Shown here: positions 25,554 through 35,524 of the stretch, in pieces
Numbering within the stretch: the first letter of the stretch is position 1
Layout of the letters: every line of letters begins with the position of its first letter
Assembly (NCBI GenBank): GCA_030429565.1
Contig: JAUIFE010000003.1
Coordinates: 496,001-560,000, forward strand
Length of the DNA stretch: 64,000 nt
DNA from: Holophagae bacterium
Lineage (GTDB): Bacteria; Acidobacteriota; Holophagae; Acanthopleuribacterales; Acanthopleuribacteraceae
Direction: 5' to 3'
Notes under the pieces: model-generated
Told to the model about the DNA's origin: nothing
The model's database searches: none
What the model saw: only the letters and a program-made list of their open reading frames with translations
Position numbers and translations under genes: made by a program

Positions 25554-28500
25554 CTAAGCATTGCCAAAAGCATCTTCGACCCGAACCTGGCTGCGACCGC
25601 CGCCGCAAGGTACGACGCAAACGCGGGTGCCGATTCGTTCAATCAGGGTGGGGATGTGTGAAATTACCCCGACTTGGCGGCCCATGGCTTGCAAGCTGTC
25701 CAAGGCGCTGAGGGCAAGGTCGAGACTTTCCGGGTCGAGCGCGCCAAAACCTTCGTCGATAAATAAACTTTCGACCAAACTTCGTTCGGCCGACATTGAG
25801 GCCAGACCGAGCGCCAAGCCCAAGCTGACCAGGAAGGTTTCGCCGCCGGAAAGGCTGTTCACGGAACGCACTTCGTCGGCCATGTCGCGATCGATAATTT
25901 GCAGTTCGAGGGTTTCGACATTTGGGACCCGGGCCAGGCGGTAACGACGCGCCAAATCGTCTAGGTGAACATTGGCGTATCCTAAAAGGCTGTCTAAGGT
26001 GAGGCTTTGCGCATATTGGCGAAAACGGTTGCCATCCTTGCTGCCGATCAAGCTCCGTATGTCCTGCCACAATTCGACGACGCGTGTTTGTTTGTTGATT
26101 TGTTCGACGAAACCCTGTCGTTTCGCTTGCGTCTCCATATCTTGATCGAGGCGGCTTTTGACGGCATAGAATTCCACTTCAAGTGCGCGCTGCTCGGCGC
26201 CGAGGTGTTCGAGCTGTGCGGTCAAGGCCTCAAGGTTTTGCGCCGCCTCGTCGGTGGTGGGCTGGTGTTGTTGGTGAAGGTTGAGCGCGTCTCGGCGTGC
26301 TTTGACAAGGGCCTCGCCTTGGCGGTTTTGCTGCTCGAGCGTGTCGTTTTTCTCGGTCTGCGTTTGGCGCCATTCGAGATCGTGGGCGAGCAAGGCTCCG
26401 GCCTCAGTGGCTTCAAGACCCAATTCGGCCAAGGCTTTCCGCCAAAGCTGCTGATTCTTTTGTTGCTGCGACTGATTGTGGTCCAGTTGCTCTTGCAGCG
26501 AAGCCGCTTTTTGGAATAAAGATGCGTGGTCCCGTTCGCTTTGGGATAGCTTTGCCTGCGCGTTCTGGGCGGCCGATTCACTTGTTTGAAGCGCCGATTC
26601 CAGTCGAGAGGCCACCTGGTCAACCGGTTCACCGTCAAGCATTTTGGCGCGTGTCGCCTGCGTCGTCGCCAATGCTGTCGCTAACTCTGCGCATTGGCTT
26701 TGGGCGGCACCGAGGCGTTCACGGGCGACGGCTAAGTCTTGTGTTAATTGGCGATGCTGTTGCTCAAGCGCCTCACCTGTTTTGGTTAAGGCCTTGATCT
26801 GATTTTCGTGATGACGCCAGGCCTCGACGTGCTGTTCACAGCGTTCAAGTAGTGCCGGTGGATCCTCTTGCAGCAGGTCGGACCAACCATCGCACCAGTG
26901 CAAAATGCCGGTAAGGCGCTGCCGGCCTTCCTCGATCTGCTGAAAAAGGGTGGCAAGGGATTGTTCGTCTTGGCTTCGTTGTTGTTCCAGTTGCCGACGG
27001 TTTTCTTGGCGCTCGCGATGGATTTGATCGTGCTTTTGAAAATCGGCCTGGGCCTGTTCCAACTGTTGCCGGCTCTGTGCGACGAGGCGTTGCTGCGCCA
27101 GGTTTTCAGCGATCTTTTGTTTGAGATTGTCAGCGCGTTTGGTCCAGAGGGACTCCTGTTCGCGCAGAAATTCGGCGAGAGACTCGGAATCGTCAGTGTT
27201 GATTACCGGTGCTAAACCGGCAGGTTTGTTGGCCCACAACGCCTCAAGTTTCGTGAGGTCAAGATCACGATCCTTGGTCAGTTCCTTGCGTTCTCGCAAG
27301 ACATCCTTGGTTTGATCGCGCAGGTTGTTCAAGCGCTCATTTGCGGCTCTCTGTTGCCCTACCGCTTGGTCGTATTGCGCTTCGAGTTCGGCAACACGTT
27401 CTTTTTGGTCGGTAATCATATTATTGGCGGGGGCGTGTTCTCGGTAAGGGTGGGCCTCGGCCCCGCAAAGAGGACAAGGCCGGCCGGGAACCAATTGGCC
27501 GCGCAGTTCACTGAGATTGGTCGAAAGTGCGAGGGTCAGGCGCGCCAGTGTGCTTTGTGCTTCGTCGCGGCGTTCTCGCCGGCGGATTAACGCCTCACTT
27601 GCGGCTTTTTCATCCGATGCCGCTTTGGTGCCCGCTGTAACCAGGGATTGGTACTTCTCATCTTTCTCGTTCAGACGGCGTTCACTTTGCCGCCGCCTCT
27701 CTAAAACGGCCGTCGTTTCTCTTAGCCAAACGCTGACGAGTCCCGCTTGTTCCCGGTTTTGTTGTAGGGACTGGAGTGCATCGGCATCCAGGCCGGCATT
27801 GAGTTGGGCATCATGGTCGAGGCATTGTTGCAGGTAGATCTGGGCTTGATTGCGTGTGTGCTCGGCAGCCCTGACCTGCTCGTTGTGCTGTTCGCAAGTG
27901 TTGCGTTGCTGGTCGAGCGATTGACGCAAGGTTACCTGTTGTTGTTGTTTGGCGACCAATCTCTCTAAATCTTCTCGCCATGTAAGCCATTGGTCACACA
28001 TTGCTTGTGAGTGGCGATGGGTGTCCAGCCAGTCGCGATGCGCTTGTATCTGCTCTTGATGATTCTGTTGTTGTCGCGCTTGTTCAGACCAAAGCTGTTC
28101 CATTTCCGCGGCTTTGGTTTGAAGGGTTTGGTGGTTTTGTGTGGCTTGCTCTAAGGTTTGCTGTTGTTGAAGCACGGTTTGATCGCAGCGCCGGGCTTCT
28201 TCAAGCCGGGGTCGCATCTCTTTTTCGAGATCACGCTGTGCTTGATGTTCTTTTTGCAATTTTTCAAGCTGTTGCCGCTGTGACTGAATGGTTTCTTTGA
28301 GTGCGGCTTCTTCGTTGGCGACGGCGAGACGGCGTTGATCAAGAGATTGGCGGTCGGTTTCGAGTCTTTGTGCTTCTTGTTGCACGGGTCGTAATGGCTC
28401 GCAGCGTTTGATCTGCTGGAGCAGGAGTTGGGTTTCGGCGAACTCGGCAAGCGCAAATTGTGTTTGTTGATGTTGCGCCTCGGCCTCGGTAACCTGAGTC

Positions 28501-29318
28501 AGCAGGCGACCCTGTTGGACCAACCAATCGTGTTGTTGCCGGGCTAGGTCGTGGCGTTCGCGCATTTTGGTGCGTTGTTCGCCGAGTTCGGTGAGCCGGT
28601 CACTTTGTTGCCGGCGGGCCTCGTCGCTTAGGATGCTGTTTTCGCCAAGCTGTGCCTCAAGCTGTTTTTGTACCGTCTCTTCTTGTTTGGCGCGTTCGAA
28701 CGCGAGGGTCCCGATTTTTGAATAGATCTCGGTGCCGGTCATGCGTTCCAGCAGGTCACCGCGATCCTTGGTTCCGGCTTTGAGGAAGGCGGCGAAATCA
28801 CCCTGTGCCAAAAGGACGGAGCGACGAAATTGATCGAAGGTCAGACCGATTTTTTCGACGACGCCCTGCAGCACCTCGTTTTTGGTGCGGCCAAGGAGGC
28901 GGTCGCTTGCGACATCGCGCAAGCTGGTTTCATTCGGCTTTAGCGCCCCCTTGTTTTTGCCACGAGAGACGCGTTCCACTTCCCAGCGGGCAAGGTACAT
29001 CTTGCCGTCAATGCCGCGAAATAGAGTCTCGGCATAACCCGAGGCCGCGCCGCGTCGCAACAAATTACGCGTATCGTTGTGCGCGAGCGCGTTTTTCTCA
29101 TCATTGCCGATCTGGATGGGTGAACCGACGTTCTCCAAACGGGGAATCTTGTTGTAGAGGCTGACGCAGAGGGCGTCGAGCAGGGTGCTTTTGCCCGCGC
29201 CGGTTGGACCGGTAATCGCAAACAAACCGCTTTGATTGAGCGGGGCTTGATCCAGCTCAATGGAAAATTCGCCTGCGATACTGGTTAGGTTGTTGCCGCG
29301 AATGGCGAGAATTTTCAT
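25554..29318 (-). CDS. sbcC: SbcC, exonuclease subunit (Rad50-like SMC ATPase)
   Basis: A 1254-aa SMC-type ATPase that, with SbcD, processes DNA ends and cleaves hairpins. N-terminal Walker A FAITGPTGAGKSTLLDAL, long Gln/Arg/Glu-rich coiled coils on both sides of a zinc hook (RPCPLCGAEAHPY, CxxC), then the C-terminal signature RSVNSLSGGETFLVSLGLALG and Walker B LFIDEGFGALD. The ATG at 29318 overlaps the sbcD stop by 4 nt, so the pair is translationally coupled; this is why I do not use the start 24 nt upstream. Length is somewhat above that of Escherichia coli SbcC, mainly coiled coil. Confidence 0.95.
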   Translation of the reverse strand: MKILAIRGNNLTSIAGEFSIELDQAPLNQSGLFAITGPTGAGKSTLLDALCVSLYNKIPRLENVGSPIQIGNDEKNALAHNDTRNLLRRGAASGYAETLFRGIDGKMYLARWEVERVSRGKNKGALKPNETSLRDVASDRLLGRTKNEVLQGVVEKIGLTFDQFRRSVLLAQGDFAAFLKAGTKDRGDLLERMTGTEIYSKIGTLAFERAKQEETVQKQLEAQLGENSILSDEARRQQSDRLTELGEQRTKMRERHDLARQQHDWLVQQGRLLTQVTEAEAQHQQTQFALAEFAETQLLLQQIKRCEPLRPVQQEAQRLETDRQSLDQRRLAVANEEAALKETIQSQRQQLEKLQKEHQAQRDLEKEMRPRLEEARRCDQTVLQQQQTLEQATQNHQTLQTKAAEMEQLWSEQARQQQNHQEQIQAHRDWLDTHRHSQAMCDQWLTWREDLERLVAKQQQQVTLRQSLDQQRNTCEQHNEQVRAAEHTRNQAQIYLQQCLDHDAQLNAGLDADALQSLQQNREQAGLVSVWLRETTAVLERRRQSERRLNEKDEKYQSLVTAGTKAASDEKAASEALIRRRERRDEAQSTLARLTLALSTNLSELRGQLVPGRPCPLCGAEAHPYREHAPANNMITDQKERVAELEAQYDQAVGQQRAANERLNNLRDQTKDVLRERKELTKDRDLDLTKLEALWANKPAGLAPVINTDDSESLAEFLREQESLWTKRADNLKQKIAENLAQQRLVAQSRQQLEQAQADFQKHDQIHRERQENRRQLEQQRSQDEQSLATLFQQIEEGRQRLTGILHWCDGWSDLLQEDPPALLERCEQHVEAWRHHENQIKALTKTGEALEQQHRQLTQDLAVARERLGAAQSQCAELATALATTQATRAKMLDGEPVDQVASRLESALQTSESAAQNAQAKLSQSERDHASLFQKAASLQEQLDHNQSQQQKNQQLWRKALAELGLEATEAGALLAHDLEWRQTQTEKNDTLEQQNRQGEALVKARRDALNLHQQHQPTTDEAAQNLEALTAQLEHLGAEQRALEVEFYAVKSRLDQDMETQAKRQGFVEQINKQTRVVELWQDIRSLIGSKDGNRFRQYAQSLTLDSLLGYANVHLDDLARRYRLARVPNVETLELQIIDRDMADEVRSVNSLSGGETFLVSLGLALGLASMSAERSLVESLFIDEGFGALDPESLDLALSALDSLQAMGRQVGVISHIPTLIERIGTRVCVVPCGGGRSQVRVEDAFGNA

Positions 29319-30562
29319 GGTGTGATCCCCGCCTGGTCCCATAACTCATTAAAGGCGGCCATCATGGCGGCCGAGGGGTCGCCTTCAAACCGACTTTGGA
29401 AACAGCGTGTAAATACTTCGTCGGGTTGAAGTTGTGCCAGTGATTTTTGCGGCAGCGTGTCGGCCAGCGCTTCTTTACTTTTGGGGTACTGGGTTTTGAT
29501 TTTAAGCAGGCGAACCGCCTTATCCACCAGCCGTTCTTCCAGCAATTTGCGTAACCCAGGCTGTGGGCGTTCGAGGAGAACGGTAATTTCCAAATAGGGG
29601 TCTTCCAAAGTGCTGGCACGGTCGGGTTTACGATCCGGTAATGCGTCGAGCTGCGGCAGTAATTCCTCGAGCGGCTGGGCCTGTTTGCCCTTGGGGATGC
29701 GGATGATATCGACTGTCCGCGGGACTGGCACAGATTCAATGGCGGCAGGTTGGTCGCCGTTCAGCGAGACCGCCACGACTTGGTGTAGATAGTCGGCTTC
29801 GTCGAGGGAGAGTGGCAGCGGCGAGCCGGAATAGCGTACATTGTCGCGACGACCAACGCGTTGCGCGCGGTGTAAATGGCCGAGCGCGGTGTAGGCGGCC
29901 GTTTCAGGGAACACGTCGACAGGAATCGCCTGCTGGTTGCCGATTTGAATTTTGCGTTCGGAGAGTTCACTGAGTTGGGTGCCGGTGAGGTAGGCGTGAC
30001 CGGTCGCAACGAGCGCCTGGCCCGGTTCACGGCGGGCGGCTAATGCGAGGAAAACCTCGCGATACACTTCGCGGATTCCTTGGACGAGCCAGTCGTCGCC
30101 ACGGCCGGCGCGGGGTAAGTCGGCGGGACGAAGGAAGGGGACGGCCGCACACCAGGCGGCTGTTTCGCGGTTTCGGTTGGTTAAGGGGACTAATAGATCG
30201 TTTATGTTGAGGTTGCCGCTGTTGGTTCGGCTGAGGTTGCCGATGACATGGATGTTAAAGGCTTTGAGCAGTGGCTTAGGGGCGTCAAGACGCGACGCTG
30301 AATCGTGATTGCCGGCGACGATGACCAAATCGAGATTGGGTAAACGTCGACGCGATTCAGCAAGGAACTCGTAATAAAGCGATTGTGCTGCCGCTGATGG
30401 ATTCGCTGAATCAAAAATATCGCCGCTGACCAGCAGGGCGTCTGCGCGCCGATCCTCCAGCGTGTTGAGGAGCCAGTTGAGGAAGCAGCGGTGTTCGTGA
30501 TCGCGGGTCAGGCCGTGTAGATGGTGGCCGAGGTGCCAATCAGATGTGTGAATTAAAAGCAT
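29315..30562 (-). CDS. sbcD: SbcD, exonuclease subunit (Mre11-like)
   Basis: A 415-aa metallophosphoesterase nuclease partner of SbcC. Motifs: HTSDWHLGHHL at the N-terminus, LLVSGDIFDSANP, IVAGNHDSASRL, GHAYLTG and TALGHLHRAQ, which together supply the two-metal active site. The C-terminal third is the SbcC-binding capping region. GAGG precedes the ATG. The gene ends within the first codon of sbcC, and the divergent Rpn-like nuclease gene starts 117 bp away. Confidence 0.95.
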   Translation of the reverse strand: MLLIHTSDWHLGHHLHGLTRDHEHRCFLNWLLNTLEDRRADALLVSGDIFDSANPSAAAQSLYYEFLAESRRRLPNLDLVIVAGNHDSASRLDAPKPLLKAFNIHVIGNLSRTNSGNLNINDLLVPLTNRNRETAAWCAAVPFLRPADLPRAGRGDDWLVQGIREVYREVFLALAARREPGQALVATGHAYLTGTQLSELSERKIQIGNQQAIPVDVFPETAAYTALGHLHRAQRVGRRDNVRYSGSPLPLSLDEADYLHQVVAVSLNGDQPAAIESVPVPRTVDIIRIPKGKQAQPLEELLPQLDALPDRKPDRASTLEDPYLEITVLLERPQPGLRKLLEERLVDKAVRLLKIKTQYPKSKEALADTLPQKSLAQLQPDEVFTRCFQSRFEGDPSAAMMAAFNELWDQAGITP

Positions 30563-30679
30563 AAGGGGTGTCCTCTCGAAGCGCCTAGCTTATCAGGAAA
30601 CAGACTGCTTTGCATGCCGCGAGGTGGTTGTTGAAGGGACGGAGAATCATGGTTTTACCGGTCCAAAGAAGGGGGCACT

Positions 30680-31594
30680 GTGGCGGAGTTTGACAATCCT
30701 TGGAAACAGGTGGCTGAGGACTTCTTTCCTGAGTTGGTCGCGTTTTTTCTGCCCGACGCCTACTTGGATATTGACTGGCGTAAACCGGCGATGTCCTTGG
30801 ACAAAGACTTGCCGAAGGAGGAAAGCGAAGACGTTGTGGGTGATCGACGTGCCGATAAGTTGTTCCAAGTAACGACGCTTGCGGGCGATCCTTTAATTGT
30901 GTTTGTTCACATTGAGTTTCAAAACGAAGTTGATCATGATTTGCCGGAACGAATGTACATCTACAATTACCGTATCTATAACAAGCACCGGGTACCGGTC
31001 GTGAGCCTTGCCATTTTAGGCGATACCAATCCAGATTGGCGACCGGACCGCTATGAAACGGAATGTTGGGGGTGCACGTTGTGTTTCCGCTTCCGCATGT
31101 TTAAGCTCATGGACTTGTTGGCGGCCCGTGAGCAATTAGAGGCACATGACAACGCTTTTGGTTTAATTATTCTGGCCCATCTGGCCGCGAAAATGACGCG
31201 AAACCGCCAGGAACAGCGCTTTGAAGAGAAGTTGGCTGTTGCCAAAGTGTTACTGGGGAAGAAGTGCGATCTTAAGCGCTTTTATGGAATTATAAGATTT
31301 ATTGATCGGGTGATTGACTTACCGCCTGAATTGGAACCACAATTCCATAAGGCATTGAAAGAAAGTCAGGGGGAGGAAGCTGTGACCTACATCACCAGTT
31401 TTGAAAGGGTCGCTAAAGAAGAAGGCCGCGCAGAAGGTCAATCAGATTGGTTGCTTCATCTTTTGCGTGAAAAGTATGGGGCTTTGCCGGGTTGGGTGAT
31501 CGAAAAAGTAGATGCGGGTAACAGTCGTCAGTTGGATCAGTGGTTCAAGCAAGCGCTTCATGCGCAGGCGTTGGAACAGGTTTTTGGTGCGTGA
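30680..31594 (+). CDS. Rpn/YhgA-like PD-(D/E)XK nuclease family protein
   Basis: A 304-aa protein of the recombination-promoting nuclease (Rpn) or transposase-like family. The PD-(D/E)XK core is visible: GDRRADKLFQV supplies the Asp, IVFVHIEFQNEVD the Glu-x-Gln, and ERMYIYNYRIYNKH follows. The C-terminal part (AEGQSDWLLHLLREKYGALP) is the helical region common in this family. Members have been tied to horizontal DNA uptake and recombination; no transposon ends are visible here. GTG start at 30680 follows a GAAGGGGG run. It is divergent from sbcD-sbcC, itself a DNA-end processing system. Confidence 0.85.
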   Translation: MAEFDNPWKQVAEDFFPELVAFFLPDAYLDIDWRKPAMSLDKDLPKEESEDVVGDRRADKLFQVTTLAGDPLIVFVHIEFQNEVDHDLPERMYIYNYRIYNKHRVPVVSLAILGDTNPDWRPDRYETECWGCTLCFRFRMFKLMDLLAAREQLEAHDNAFGLIILAHLAAKMTRNRQEQRFEEKLAVAKVLLGKKCDLKRFYGIIRFIDRVIDLPPELEPQFHKALKESQGEEAVTYITSFERVAKEEGRAEGQSDWLLHLLREKYGALPGWVIEKVDAGNSRQLDQWFKQALHAQALEQVFGA

Positions 31595-31811
31595 AATCGG
31601 TGGGGAAACAACCAATATTGATTCACTCGGACTGTTCCCCCAGGAAAAGACGCGTGTCTCATTCCCGACGGACCTCTTCTTGGCGGTGATCGGGTAAGAA
31701 AAGGTGCCCCTGCATGGGCGCGACTCCTGGCGACACAACAAGTGAGCGTGGTCACGTCGTTTTACCTTTGCCCTGCCGCCGGCCGAGGCCGACGATAGGG
31801 CTCCTTATTTA

Positions 31812-32168
31812 CTAGGGCTTGTAAATAAAACGTTCTTTGACGATCAATCCGTTCTCCCACCACTGGATGGCAACTTGATCGTAAGTTTTAACGCCCCAAT
31901 CCTTGTGGGTGTAATCAAAATGCCATAACACCATCGTCACATTGTCGCCGACGGTGACCTCTTTGACCGCCGCTCCGCGAAATTCGGTGATGCTGTTAAA
32001 AAAGTCTTCCTCCCGTTGGCGGTTAAGCTCTTTGCCGACAAAGGGAGCATCGTCGTTTTCGCTCATTTCAATGTTCTCGGCATAGTACTTCTCAAATCCT
32101 TCGAGGGCTTTGCCTTCCAGGATCAGTTGGTTCAGGTCTTCAATTTTTGCTTTTAAATCTACGCTCAT
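31812..32168 (-). CDS. NTF2/SnoaL-like protein
   Basis: A 118-aa protein with the cone-like NTF2 pattern: a helical start (LKAKIEDLNQLILEGKALEGFEKYY), a bend with NDDAPFVGKE, and a sheet ending VAIQWWENGLIVKERFIYKP. Proteins of this fold bind or isomerise small molecules; no catalytic residues can be named here. ATG 32168 has GGAGG upstream; the frame is open a little further. It is divergent from the V4R sigma-54 regulator and might be its target, but that is inference. Confidence 0.8.
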   Translation of the reverse strand: MSVDLKAKIEDLNQLILEGKALEGFEKYYAENIEMSENDDAPFVGKELNRQREEDFFNSITEFRGAAVKEVTVGDNVTMVLWHFDYTHKDWGVKTYDQVAIQWWENGLIVKERFIYKP

Positions 32169-32391
32169 GGTGGTCCTCCATTGGATCTGAATCTTCACTT
32201 GACAGGGAGGACCTAAATCAAAAGCCGTGCCGATGCTTTGTGCTCAAAGTATGTGCCTGAAAGAAAGAGGTTTGTGCGGTTTGCGGCCAGGTGCCGGGCG
32301 AAACAAGGTTGCCGCAGGGCAATCACTTTGATAGGGTGGGTCAATCAAAATGATTTAGTGTTTGCCGCCCTTTTGCGACCTGGAGGCACAG

Positions 32392-34017
32392 GTGAAGTTT
32401 TCCGATTTGGACCTAAACGAGCTGTTGAGTTTTGATGAAAGTCTGGTTGCCTTTAACGGGCGCCGTGTGCTCATTTTCGATCCTCAGGCGCTCGGTATTT
32501 TGCGCAAAGAGCTGGTGAACATGTTCGGGAATCACGTTGCGCGTGGGTTATTGACACGCATGGGTTATTACCACGGTTGGGTGACCGCGCAGAACATGAA
32601 GGATGATTTTCCCTGGGACAGCGAAGCCGACTGGCGCCGTGCCGGTGGCCGTCTGCACCAACTCCAAGGCCATGTTCATATTGAAGTTCCGGAAGATCAG
32701 GACGGTCGCCACGAGGCGCACCTTGCTTGGGCCGTTTGGCGCCAGTCTTACGAAGCCGAACAACACCTGCTCCATCTTGGCGCAGCCGATGCTCCGGTGT
32801 GTTGGGCTTTGACCGGTTTTGCTTCAGGGTACATGAGTTTCGTTCAAGATCGTCCGGTGCTGGCGAAGGAAACCAAGTGTTGCGGACAAGGTGACGCGGT
32901 TTGCTACATCGTTGCTAAATACGCCGACGAATGGGGGGACGAGGCGGCCGACCTCCAGTCTTTTTACCAATCACCATGCCTCGATCACGCGCTACATACG
33001 GCCGCGGAACAGCTTAAAGAATTGGAACGCCAAATTCGCGCCAGGGTGCCCGAACCGCAAGGGGTCGTGCCCGCCGATATTGTGGCGCGTGACCCGGTCA
33101 TGCTGCGCTGCCTCGATTTGGCCAAACGCGTCGCCAAAGTCGACTCGGTGGCTTTGATTACGGGCGAAAGCGGCGTGGGTAAAGAGCGCATTGCCAAACT
33201 GATCCATGAGGAGTCGGCCCGGCTGCGGCGACCTTTTCTTGCGGTGAACTGTGGGGCGGTCAGCGAAAGCTTGTTGGAAAGTGAATTGTTTGGTCACAAA
33301 CGCGGTTCTTTTACCGGTGCGACCCAGGATCGGGCCGGTTTGTTTGAAGCTGCCGCCGGCGGTACCCTGTTTTTGGATGAAATAGGCGAGCTACCCTTAA
33401 GCATGCAAGTCAAACTCCTGCGCGTGTTGCAGGAGCGCACGGTGCGCCGGGTTGGCGAGAACCATGATCGTGCGATTGATGTTCGTTTGGTGGCCGCGAC
33501 CAATCGCGATTTGCGGGCCGAAGTCCGCGAGGGACGCTTCCGCCAGGATTTGTTTTACCGGCTAAAGGTGATCGAAATTCACATTCCCCCTTTGCGAGAT
33601 CGACGCGCCGATATTTTGCCCTTGGCACGGCACTTTTTAGCGGCCATTTCTGCGCGAATGGGTCGGACCGATCTCTCTGGATTCACACCGGAGGCGGCTG
33701 ATTGTCTACAGCGTTACCCATGGGACGGAAATGTACGCGAGCTACAGAATGCGGTTGAGCATGTGGTTGTGTTGGCGCCGGCGGCGCGCGTGACACCGGC
33801 CGATCTACCGGTTGAAGTGCGCGAGGACATTGGTCGTCCCTTGCTTGCGGCGGGTACTCAGACACTCGCGGAAATGGAACGCGAGATGATTTTGGCGACG
33901 CTCGCCGGGAAAGACGGCAATCAGGCGAAAACCGCGCGCTGCTTGGGCATTGGGACCGCGACTTTATACCGCAAGTTGAAGCGTTATCAGACCGAAGGGT
34001 TTGAGATTCCCGGTTAG
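32392..34017 (+). CDS. Sigma-54-dependent activator with XylR_N/V4R sensor domain
   Basis: A 541-aa activator of the XylR/DmpR class. The N-terminal 200 residues match an XylR_N plus V4R ligand-binding module, with the conserved cysteine pattern in [15 protein letters not shown]. The AAA+ domain has [12 protein letters not shown] (Walker A), [13 protein letters not shown] (the sigma-54 contact loop, Ser in place of the usual Ala: GSFTGA), [12 protein letters not shown] (Walker B) and a C-terminal Fis-type helix-turn-helix [20 protein letters not shown]. The family senses small aromatic ligands; here the ligand is unknown. GTG 32392 follows GGAGG. Its stop overlaps the convergent gene's stop by 4 nt. 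Confidence 0.92.
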   Translation: MKFSDLDLNELLSFDESLVAFNGRRVLIFDPQALGILRKELVNMFGNHVARGLLTRMGYYHGWVTAQNMKDDFPWDSEADWRRAGGRLHQLQGHVHIEVPEDQDGRHEAHLAWAVWRQSYEAEQHLLHLGAADAPVCWALTGFASGYMSFVQDRPVLAKETKCCGQGDAVCYIVAKYADEWGDEAADLQSFYQSPCLDHALHTAAEQLKELERQIRARVPEPQGVVPADIVARDPVMLRCLDLAKRVAKVDSVALITGESGVGKERIAKLIHEESARLRRPFLAVNCGAVSESLLESELFGHKRGSFTGATQDRAGLFEAAAGGTLFLDEIGELPLSMQVKLLRVLQERTVRRVGENHDRAIDVRLVAATNRDLRAEVREGRFRQDLFYRLKVIEIHIPPLRDRRADILPLARHFLAAISARMGRTDLSGFTPEAADCLQRYPWDGNVRELQNAVEHVVVLAPAARVTPADLPVEVREDIGRPLLAAGTQTLAEMEREMILATLAGKDGNQAKTARCLGIGTATLYRKLKRYQTEGFEIPG

Positions 34018-34889
34018 AAGCGGCGGTAAAAATTGCGTTTTTGTTCGGCGAAACGGCGCGACAGAAACATCGCGAAGGAAAGTGGTAATAAGCCGGATGC
34101 CATGATGCTACTGAGGCGTTGCCCCTGTTCCGGCGCCATGCGGAAACCAATCCAATCCCAAAGCTGGGGCACCTGACCGGCGAGGAGGAGGATCACCAGG
34201 ACCGCACCAATTTTGGCGCCGTTGACCATGGGTTTTCCTGTGAAAGAGTTGATGCTTTTACCGACACCGGCACTGCCCGCCACAATGATGAAGTTAAGCA
34301 TGGTCAGCAGAGACCAAACCAAAGAGGTTGCGGTCAACTCGGGTGGCGGTGCGACATGCCGGTAAGAGGCCACAAAGTTATCAAAGGGTTGCGGCGATTG
34401 GCCGGGCGGTAGCCGGTTAAAGGCGAGGAAGCCCTGTTTGCCGGTCTTTAACACCACGTGCAAGATGTGGTGGTCCCCATTTGCGGCGTGCTCGTCAATC
34501 GTAATGCGAAAGGCGGCCGTCTGAAAGTTGTTAATGGGCTGATAGGTGAGTGAGCGCCATTTCGCGTTTTTTGTTTTTAAAGAGGCGAGGTGCTTGAGAA
34601 ACCATTGGGTGAGTGCTTCCGACGTTTCCGGTGGTGTATCTGATTTGTTCAGCGAAACATAAAACTTAGCCCCGCCGGGTTCGACCGCAACAAAGTGGGT
34701 TCGTTGCGCATGTTGCGCACGCAACCATTGCCATTCGGGCCCGGGCGCATCGAGGGACAGTTGCGATTCCTGACAGACCAAGCGGCTTCCTTCGAGCTGA
34801 TCGACGGCAACGGGCGACCAGCCCTGCATGCCGGCGGAAACAGGCGGAAGATAATGAAGGCAAACCGATAGAAGGACACCTAGAACCAT
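34014..34889 (-). CDS. Predicted exported/membrane protein, unknown function
   Basis: A 291-aa protein with a signal-peptide-like start (MVLGVLLSVCLHYLPPVSAGM), a soluble region of about 170 residues (AVDQLEGSRLVC to PFDNFVASYRHV), and three or so hydrophobic segments in the last 110 residues (SLVWSLLTMLNFIIVAGSAGV, IGAVLVILLLAGQVP, SGLLPLSFAMFLS), ending with a basic cytoplasmic tail. I recognise no family. GAGG lies before the ATG. Convergent with the sigma-54 regulator (overlapping stops TTAG). Confidence 0.65.
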   Translation of the reverse strand: MVLGVLLSVCLHYLPPVSAGMQGWSPVAVDQLEGSRLVCQESQLSLDAPGPEWQWLRAQHAQRTHFVAVEPGGAKFYVSLNKSDTPPETSEALTQWFLKHLASLKTKNAKWRSLTYQPINNFQTAAFRITIDEHAANGDHHILHVVLKTGKQGFLAFNRLPPGQSPQPFDNFVASYRHVAPPPELTATSLVWSLLTMLNFIIVAGSAGVGKSINSFTGKPMVNGAKIGAVLVILLLAGQVPQLWDWIGFRMAPEQGQRLSSIMASGLLPLSFAMFLSRRFAEQKRNFYRRF

Positions 34890-35280
34890 GTTGATTAGAC
34901 CTCTTGCGGGGAAACATCATAAGGGCGGGAGGCGACTCACCGAGAGGTGTAGGTGGTGCCGTCCAAGAGCTACCGTCTTCAACCAGACAGTCTAAAAAGA
35001 TAACCCATTTTCAAATTCACCATAGCGAGTATTCGTTCAGGAAGCAACCCCAAAGTCGTGGGGGGGAGGGCGCGCTCATCTTTTCTTAACACGGGTCGTT
35101 GTCGCGGTTGGGTTGCAGGAAGGGGGTTGATCGGCTGGTTTTGGGAGATTTTCCTGGGTTTTACAAAATTTCAGTCGTCGACAAGATCTTGTTTTGTTGT
35201 GTAAGTGTCTGGATCTATTTTTATTAAACGTTTGGTGTGGTGTTCGAGAAGCAAGCTGAAATTCGTCGTCTTGTGATTAA

Positions 35281-35297
35281 TGTAAAGATCCTTTACA
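35281..35297. promoter_or_regulatory. Perfect palindrome upstream of the aminopeptidase gene
   Basis: TGTAAAG-ATC-CTTTACA is a perfect 7-bp inverted repeat, just upstream of a promoter-like stretch. It has the size and symmetry of a repressor or activator operator; no cognate regulator is identified. Confidence 0.45.
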
Positions 35298-35303
35298 AAA
35301 CGT

Positions 35304-35332
35304 TTTCAAAGGCTTTTCTTTTGTGCTAGTGT
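35304..35332 (+). promoter_or_regulatory. Candidate promoter of the aminopeptidase gene
   Basis: TTTCAA (35304-35309) as a weak -35, and TAGTGT (35327-35332) as -10, with a 17-nt spacer and a TG one base before the -10 (extended -10 type). It lies just downstream of the palindrome at 35281. Prediction only. Confidence 0.35.
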
Positions 35333-35524
35333 GTGTTTTGTCACAAGCCCTTTGTCCTACTATGACTTATGTCGAATGGCCCTTGCTTCGGAGTTTTTTT
35401 CCATTTTTTTTGCCCGACGAAGTCTCGTGGCATCAATCTCTCCGTCCACAGGGTTGCTGGTTTCCATTCATAAACAATAGCTTCCAGGCTTGTTGATTGA
35501 AGCAAATTCAGAGGAGAGAACACT

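Larger units (their letters stand above)
34890..35524. other. Intergenic region upstream of the aminopeptidase gene
   Basis: About 630 bp with no gene I can support; small open frames lack ribosome sites. The right half is AT-rich and holds the regulatory elements listed separately at 35281-35332. It probably carries the promoter region for the secreted aminopeptidase and a long leader of about 190 nt. Confidence 0.4.
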
